A stretch of 64,000 bases of DNA from assembly GCA_035079385.1 (NCBI GenBank), contig JAVHKY010000029.1, forward strand, positions 9,238,001 through 9,302,000, given 5' to 3'. The notes beneath the pieces were generated by a model. The model ran no database searches. It had not been told where the DNA came from and saw only the letters and a program-made list of their open reading frames with translations. Positions 58,356 to 64,000 of this stretch are shown here, in pieces (the first letter of the stretch is position 1; the number at the start of each line of letters is the position of its first letter). Position numbers and translations under genes: made by a program. Source of the stretch: Aspidiotus rigidus. Taxonomy: Eukaryota; Arthropoda; Insecta; Hemiptera; Diaspididae.

Positions 58356-59915
58356 TCATGAACGATTCTGCAAACACAAGATAATACCGTGAAATTAGTG
58401 AAAAAAGTCCGTTTCATATTCTATTTCAACATGAATATCACACATTCAAAACACAACAAATACAAGTAAAAAAAAAAATCACAATCTATTTTGAGACGAA
58501 AACTTGCACGTCTACAAGTTTTCACCGCGAGTTAAGACGAAGTCCAGGTTAATTATTCAAATTGCGACCGATGAGGATGCAAAAAATGAAATATTGTCAG
58601 CTCTCTGACTGACCCAAAACATAGCAGTTTTAGGAATAGCTTAATGTGCATGCGCGAACAGTGCCAAAAGCAAGATGATGTCACTTAACGTGTGGAGAAC
58701 CGGCAGAAAATGGAGTCCCATTTTTCAAATTTTTAGAAGAACAATGAGAAAAAAAAGAACAATTCAGCCAAATATTTGAGCTTACTAAAGACTCAAATTT
58801 TGAATGAAAAAAAAAAAGTTCACACTGGGTATTGATTGGAATCAGAATGGCCACTCTCAGATAATTTCTCTTAGTAGTTAATCCTGTAATTAAAGAACTC
58901 TAAAACTTGTCCCAGGTAAAAGCGGCCAATCTAATTCCGTAAAGTAATGTGTTAATTATGACGAGACAAAAAAAAAAACGCAGAACACAAAATCATTCTC
59001 GAGAAAGAAGATAATTCCAATTTCTTAATACGATTTTGTAGTTTGCAAACGTCCGTATGAAAGCAAAACCGAGTTTCTTTTTTCCGATGGAACGCAAACC
59101 CAAATTTTCCAAATTTGCTCACTTGCCGGTTTGTTTGCCCGTCACCATTCCGTCAGTCAATAGATACAACAGTCAGAATGTGTGTTTTGAATTTTTAGTC
59201 GGCCGAGTTTTCACCTCATTGGAGCTCTGAAACTGAGACGAGTGGAATTACATTCTAATTCGTGGGGCTAGGAGTAGGTATAGCTGAGTTGGGAAGTAAT
59301 TTCGACAGTGTACGTGAGGGCGCATCCTGGTAGAGAGGGTAGGGGTAGGGATAATGACGACCATTCGTATCTGCTTCAAATTTTAGCTACAAGCGATAAT
59401 TGCGATTTTAAATCATTTTTCGAGTGCATTTCAAGGCGGAGCGGATCAGTCGCTGCTAATCTGCGCGAGTCCGTAGAACTGAAATATTATAAAAAATCGT
59501 TAAAATTAAAGTTCTCGATAAAAGAATTTACTTACTCCTGAATGAAGGGAAAAGTTATCGTAGACCTCCTTCAGTTCGTCCAGTTTGTATTCTTCGAGAC
59601 ATACGAAGCCCTCCAAACCGGGTGCCTGCTTTCGGGCACAATCCACGCAATGGACAACGTGTCGCTTCTCTTGTTCTCGAATAAATAATACATTGAAAAC
59701 TTCCACCTGGAATACGCGATAAATCAAATTTAAATATGCGACACACAGGTCCGAAACAAAGAGGCGCAAAAATAAACTCGGCGTCTACCTCGCACTGTCC
59801 ACAATAATGAGATGCTTCATTTCGTCCACGTCCGTGGAAACGTACTTCAACACCCTTTGATTTAACGAACTCCAATATCAACAAAGCGTTCCTTAGCGAA
59901 CGTAGCAAACATTTC
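58356..59915 (-). CDS. KDM6A: KDM6A/UTX histone H3K27 demethylase, last three coding exons
   Basis: UTX removes methyl groups from H3K27 in COMPASS-type complexes in the nucleus. The exons are 59915-59789 (acceptor TGTGCAG, donor GAG|GTAGAC), 59706-59536 (acceptor TATTCCAG, donor GGA|GTAAGT) and 58367-58356 (acceptor TTTGCAG; AAT CGT TCA TGA). All internal junctions are phase 0. The first reads CLLRSLRNALLILEF and FHGRGRNEASHYCGQCE. The second begins VEVFNVLF and has HCVDCARK, LEGFVCLEEYKLDELKEVYD and NFSL. The two Cys-x2-Cys pairs are the zinc ligands of the C-terminal GATA-like domain that helps the JmjC domain recognise H3. The JmjC and TPR exons are upstream, outside or unplaced beyond 60 kb. 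The final exon adds only three residues. Confidence 0.92.
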
Positions 59916-60296
59916 CTGCACAAAAAAAAATTGAAAAATTTGAGATATAATTTCCCAAAGCTTCTGGAACAAAACAATCACAGATTCAAATTCCGGCGAA
60001 GGAAAGAGGAGGGTATCGAAATGGGATTCAGGTCAAAGAGAGTCGATCACACTTCTAATTTTCGAAATTTTACAGCTCTCTATTCCTTTACACTGTAATT
60101 GGTTCAATTGAAAACCGATCACGTCATTTTGCATTTCATTAGACTCTAATATCTACCAGGAAAGTAGACTCGCTCTAGTACCCCTCCAAGCTCGTCAAAC
60201 TGATTTCCAATTTTCTTTAGCTTTACAAGTCAAATTATTTTCCACTTTCTCGCTTTTATCGCCCGATTAAACTGACAGGAGTTTGTTTGTCAAAGA

Positions 60297-60614
60297 ATGT
60301 TGCTAGGACAACAACACCCTTTCGCCACCTTTTTGCTACTGCAAAACGACAAACTACCAAGACTTAAAAACGCTTACTGCGGTCGTGAGATCGCGAAACG
60401 ATTACACACGTCCGATAAAGGATTCTCGCTAGATTTTACAGCGAACTCGCTTTTTTTATCAATAATAATGTGCGCGTCTTGTCTAGTATGCGCTGTGCTC
60501 TTACTCGCCGCTTTGATTTTTACAGCCATCGTGCTCAATGGCCATTCTAGCTTACAGTTGAGCATCAGAAATGGTACACTTCATATCAATTTTTCCGCGC
60601 GAAATCGTAAGTAC
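60297..60614 (+). CDS. Possible exon with one membrane segment, unrecognised
   Basis: The frame starts at ATG and contains a strongly hydrophobic run (SLFLSIIMCASCLVCAVLLL, then AALIFTAIVL). It then reads NGHSSLQLSIRNGTLHINFS before a consensus donor (AAATC|GTAAGT, donor at about 60608). The layout suggests a type II single-pass protein with a short cytoplasmic head and extracellular continuation in later exons. No family is recognised and the next exon was not found. It lies upstream of the UTX exons, possibly inside that gene's intron on the opposite strand. Confidence 0.3.
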
Positions 60615-61079
60615 AAAAAATCGTATTGCTTTCCCTCATCAAATTAGCGAGCCTAGGAGTGGGCAGATGGGAACAATAATTATTAATATAAATTAGATGA
60701 TGTCGCAGAGGTAGGTGGATCGGTACTAGCTGATGATTTTCTCATGATTGTTTGAGAGGGAGTTGTAACGCAAGGAGAAACAGAGGGGAGAACAAGAGAA
60801 GAAGGGTTGGACGGACAGATCATCACCATTGCAGTACAGGTATGAAGAGGGTGAGAAGCGATAAATGAGGTTTGAAATGACTTCTTCTCGTCGAGAAGAG
60901 CGGGTTCAAATACACCAAAGGATTGGGGCTGCTTACTGGAAGATAAGGAGGATCAGAAATTATGCTAGGAAGAGAGGATGATGGAGCAGTAATAGGATTT
61001 GAGATCATGCGAGGCGAAGAAGGAGGAATCATTTATGGGAGGTGAACGCAGTGACTCCTCCGCGCCATGGATCTTCGTG

Positions 61080-61430
61080 TCATGTACCTTAAGGTCGGAG
61101 TTTCCCGATATTCATAGAAGAGAGATGGAGAGTACGAGAATGAAGGTCTTGTATAGCAAGTAAGGCTGAAAGAGAATCAGATAGTATAAGAAATTTGCGT
61201 GGAGGAGTGAGAAGAGTCGGCGGCGAATATGGAAGCCGAGTTTCCCATGCAGAAAGATGGCATGTCACTCTAAATGAATCCTGCATATCCGGTTCTGAGT
61301 GCCCAATTGGGTCCGTCCGTGTTGCAGAGGAGAGGGGATGCGAGTTGTCATTTGTGTATAAAGTTGGTTGTTTTGGGGCGCATCTCAGGGATAGGGTCAA
61401 CCAACGGAAAGATTGAGATCACTGCCGAGA
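61080..61430 (-). pseudogene. LINE RNase H fragment
   Basis: The minus frame contains KFLILSDSLSALLAIQDLHS, the form of the ribonuclease H motif carried by I/Jockey-type LINEs (a catalytic aspartate followed by S-x-SAL-x-AI). The preceding residues (LSAWETRLPYSPP) are less clear and the frame breaks at both sides. Proline-rich frames at 60820-61030 may belong to the same relic. Confidence 0.5.
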
Positions 61431-61856
61431 TGGGATTGAAACGACAGACGAGTTGGATTACAGGGACTGAGAGAAGACCTGTGTATCAGGCTGTCGAGGA
61501 CAGGAGTCGTCATTCAATATGAATTTTTTCGCTCGGCTAAGAAAAAAAGGAATGGTAGAACACTCGCAGCCCACTTGATGAGCAGCAGCTCGGGTTGGTA
61601 ATGATCTTCGACCGAAACGCGTCACAATTTTTATATTACCATATTTAGGGTATATCAAAAGTCTTTGCGGATTTAGTATCTCTCGACTTTTGATATAATG
61701 GTTCGCATATTGGAGAACATAAAAATTACCTTTATTAACTTTCATGGGAGTCACTCACGTGCAGGTCGGAATTTGTCCAAGTCCCTTTCCTATCGTACTT
61801 AGCTTGAAAGTCAAACCTTCTTGAAATCCCTTCTTATCACCTATGAAGCTCGGAGA

Positions 61857-62239
61857 CAAGGATGGTAAGCTCAAGTTTTATTCAAGTTTTAAGCTGTAAA
61901 CAAGCTAGAGCGAAACTTATTCGCTTAATTAAGCGACTTGATAAGCAAATCAATTTTCTATTCGTTTAATTAAACGACTTATTAAGCGAAAAAATTTACC
62001 AATCGCTTAAGTAAGCGACTAAATGAGCGAAACAAACGCTTAAAACTTAAAAAAGATAAAAACATGTTTTTTTCCCAACAAAAATGTTTTTTTTTTCAAC
62101 AAAAACATGTTTTGTACTTTCAGCTTCAAGCGCTAAGCTCAAGTTTTAACTTGAAACTTATAAGTCAAATAAGCTTCAAGTTTAGGCGAAAAGAAATTTC
62201 ATTTCAAGTTTAAGCCTTAAGCTTGAGCCACCACCCTTG
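61857..62239. mobile_element. hAT-type MITE with AAGCTTAA-rich interior
   Basis: The ends CAAGGATGGTAAGCTCAAG and CTTGAGCCACCACCCTTG are inverted. The flanks CTCGGAGA and CTCGGGGT share six of eight positions, consistent with an aged 8-bp duplication. The interior is packed with CAAGTTT, AAGCTTAA and CGCTTAATTAAGCG motifs. A truncated relative lies at 25970-26143. Confidence 0.72.
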
Positions 62240-62324
62240 CTCGGGGTCCCTTTTGCATTGGTTCCTTGTTAAATAAGTCCTTCCATCATTCATACCTTGA
62301 ATATCGAATTTTCTTCACAAAAGT

Positions 62325-62490
62325 CATTCCCTGATGACGTCAAACTCTTCTAGCTACTTATACTTCCCTTGTCTTTATAAATTTCAAGCAATCTCTGACC
62401 TTGATGACGTCATGCCCTCAGTCTTGTAATCGATTCTAGTCTCCCCTCTCGCCACTTGAGTAAATTGATGACGTCACGCCTTTTCCATTG
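62325..62490 (-). repeat. TGACGTCATC dispersed repeat, copy 3
   Basis: TGATGACGTCAAACTC, CCTTGATGACGTCATGCCC and TTGATGACGTCACGCC follow the order of copies 1 and 2 on the opposite strand. Further single palindromes lie at 62750 and 63480. Confidence 0.55.
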
Positions 62491-63235
62491 AAAATCAATT
62501 AATCAAGCTTGAATTTATTTCACAGCAGGAGGCGGAGGGAGAGTCTCAACTTAAGTATTATTGGCCTAAAATCTTCCTCTAGTCCTGATCTAACTCACGT
62601 CATTTGTGGCCTAGCTTTCATGACAACAGGAGAAATTGAGCTTAAAACTCCATATTTAAAATTTAGCTCAAAGGTACAGAGCTCAATTTTCCTTCCAGAC
62701 CACCACTACCGAAGTCCCTGGAGGTCCATAAATTAGGTGAAGGTCACTGATGACGTCACAAACATCGGTCGAGGAAGTTTTCGAAGATGTAACCCCTATA
62801 ATATGAAACCATTTTGAGCATTCTAAGCCTAAAATTCCCTTCTGAGCTCAGCTAATTTTTTTTCCAAGACTTCATAGTTATAGCCTAGCTTTAAGGTTTA
62901 TATCTTGAATTTTCATTTTTACTTCTACAAAGATTCAGTACTCAAAATCCTGTCAAGCTCTTCTTCGTTAGATCTTCATAGTTCAAACTTTTCTCCAATC
63001 ACTTCTAGAGAAGAACAGAGCTCAAAATTTACATCAACTTCAGGGTTTTGAGAGATGTCCGGCCCTCATGCCCACAATCTTTATCTTCTTCCAACCGTCT
63101 AAGTACATTAATGGCGTACGTTTTTCTCTAACTATTATCTTGTCCCCACAATTTAGACTTAGTTCGTAGCGAGGAAAAGTGATTAAACTTGAAGAGTCTT
63201 AGCCAAAAATCTTCCTCTGGGTCCAACTCGTGTTC
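62491..63235. other. Intergenic or intronic DNA with repeat debris
   Basis: Many short variants of ATAGCCTAGCTTTxAAGG and TTCxAGCTCA recur, suggesting an old degraded repeat. There is no supported exon. Confidence 0.3.
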
Positions 63236-63243
63236 GTTGTAGC

Positions 63244-63342
63244 CAGGGCTCGACATGAATCGAAATGCGGATCACGGATCAAAATGTTCGCGCTCCGTAT
63301 CGGAGTGATTTTTTGCTCCAGATCCGCGGTCGGTCATCCCTG
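63244..63342. mobile_element. Short hAT-type MITE with GATCCG motifs
   Basis: It starts CAGGGCTCGACATGAATCG and ends CGGTCGGTCATCCCTG. A perfect 8-bp target duplication GTTGTAGC lies at 63236-63243 and 63343-63350. The interior contains CGGATCACGGATC and CCAGATCCGCGG. At 99 bp it is the smallest of the hAT group here. Confidence 0.85.
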
Positions 63343-63350
63343 GTTGTAGC

Positions 63351-64000
63351 CCAGCTTTTTCCCCAGACGAAATATTCAGTTCACGATTCCGTAATTATAG
63401 CCTAGTTTAAAGGTTCAGAGCAGCACCTTCCCCCCCGGCCCGCCTCTACAGTCCTGAAAGATCAAGTCAAGGCCATTGATGACGTCACAGAGGTCGGTTA
63501 CGGACGTTTTCTGATAAAACTTTCCTCCCCTCACACAATAGATGACGAGTTCCCGCCAGAACTTTCCTTTTTTCGAAGGAAAATGCTTCAATTCGCGAAT
63601 AAAGGCAATGAAGCCGCCCTCTAGATTTACCATGACAGCAACTTGAGGAAGCTTGCAAAAAAGGTTATTAAAAAAATCTTAAATTACATTCATCTGAAAG
63701 AAAATTGAAAGGGCAACAAGTTTTGTTCTCTGCATTTTTCATGAAAAACAATTTGAAACGGTGGGATTACGAATTTAATAGTACGTCGTGTTATGGTAGA
63801 AAACACCACGATCACTTTTTTCGCAGAACAAGTAGCGCTCCTAGCGGGATCTTTATCCGTGAATTCCCACAATATGAATAAACTTTCTTTGTAGGAAGGA
63901 ATGCTTGAAAAGGGACTGATAAGACCTTCATTTTCCTACGTAATACAGCGAGGGACGAGGCTACTTTTTGAAGAGTAATTTTTAGGGGAGGAGGAGTAGC
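63351..64000. other. Window end, no gene supported
   Basis: Short frames only. A TGACGTCA palindrome lies at about 63480. If the UTX gene continues upstream, this may be its intron. Confidence 0.3.

Noticed and set aside
60374..60565. Minus-strand frame across the membrane-exon candidate as a further UTX exon
   Set aside because: No similarity to the JmjC region or the segment preceding the zinc domain, and no matching splice phase.

Overview
This is nuclear DNA of an animal, most likely an arthropod and probably an insect. It is AT-rich and has short spliced exons with GT..AG introns. The recognisable genes have animal homologues, and the rest is crowded with Penelope-like elements, R1-type LINEs, hAT-type MITEs and a Transib-type remnant. 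No prokaryotic operon, CRISPR array, rRNA or tRNA was recognised. The species cannot be named from the sequence.

Four host genes are well supported. (1) A BTB-BACK-Kelch protein on the minus strand (5239-7078), with a decayed partial copy on the plus strand near 10.0 kb. (2) A canopy-family ER chaperone (11710-12623, plus strand), complete in five exons and ending in KEEL. (3) An EFCAB4/CRACR2-like protein with EF-hands and a coiled coil (19286-42739, plus strand). It has eight exons in continuous phase, 331 residues, and a first intron of about 16.6 kb. (4) The last three coding exons of a KDM6A/UTX-type histone H3K27 demethylase (58356-59915, minus strand), followed by a probable 1.8 kb 3' UTR. 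Weaker gene pieces are two C-terminal exons of an unrecognised membrane protein (615-1115), a possible secreted-protein exon (49298-49645, minus) and a possible single-pass membrane exon (60297-60614, plus).

The rest is layered with mobile DNA. Retroelements: a decayed LINE with a C-terminal C2H2 finger (14.3-16.05 kb), a Penelope-like element with a damaged GIY-YIG nuclease (16.87-18.42 kb, minus), a second Penelope fragment (26.41-26.79 kb), an R1-clade LINE in intron 5 of the EF-hand gene (39.3-41.2 kb, minus) and a probable LINE RNase H fragment (61.1-61.4 kb, minus). DNA elements: a Transib remnant with 33-bp terminal inverted repeats that begin with the exact V(D)J heptamer CACAGTG, 5-bp target duplications and the C-terminal part of a RAG1-like transposase (51513-54092). 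There are also five hAT-type MITEs with 8-bp target duplications, whose interiors repeat a short motif that differs in each element.

From 26.8 to 30.1 kb lies a 3.3 kb foldback whose arms are built of ~150-bp repeat units. One arm holds a hammerhead-ribozyme-like motif. The same unit forms a simple tandem array at 44.93-46.23 kb. A dispersed family with ends like TTAACAGGGAACCTG and interiors of a ~45-bp unit (CTATATATGATAGGAGG type) recurs at 16.4, 44, 50.8, 54.2 and 55.2 kb. It invaded the Transib element. The nesting order can be read directly in several places: the kelch-gene fragment was hit by a hAT MITE, and the Transib remnant was hit by the CAGGGAACC element.
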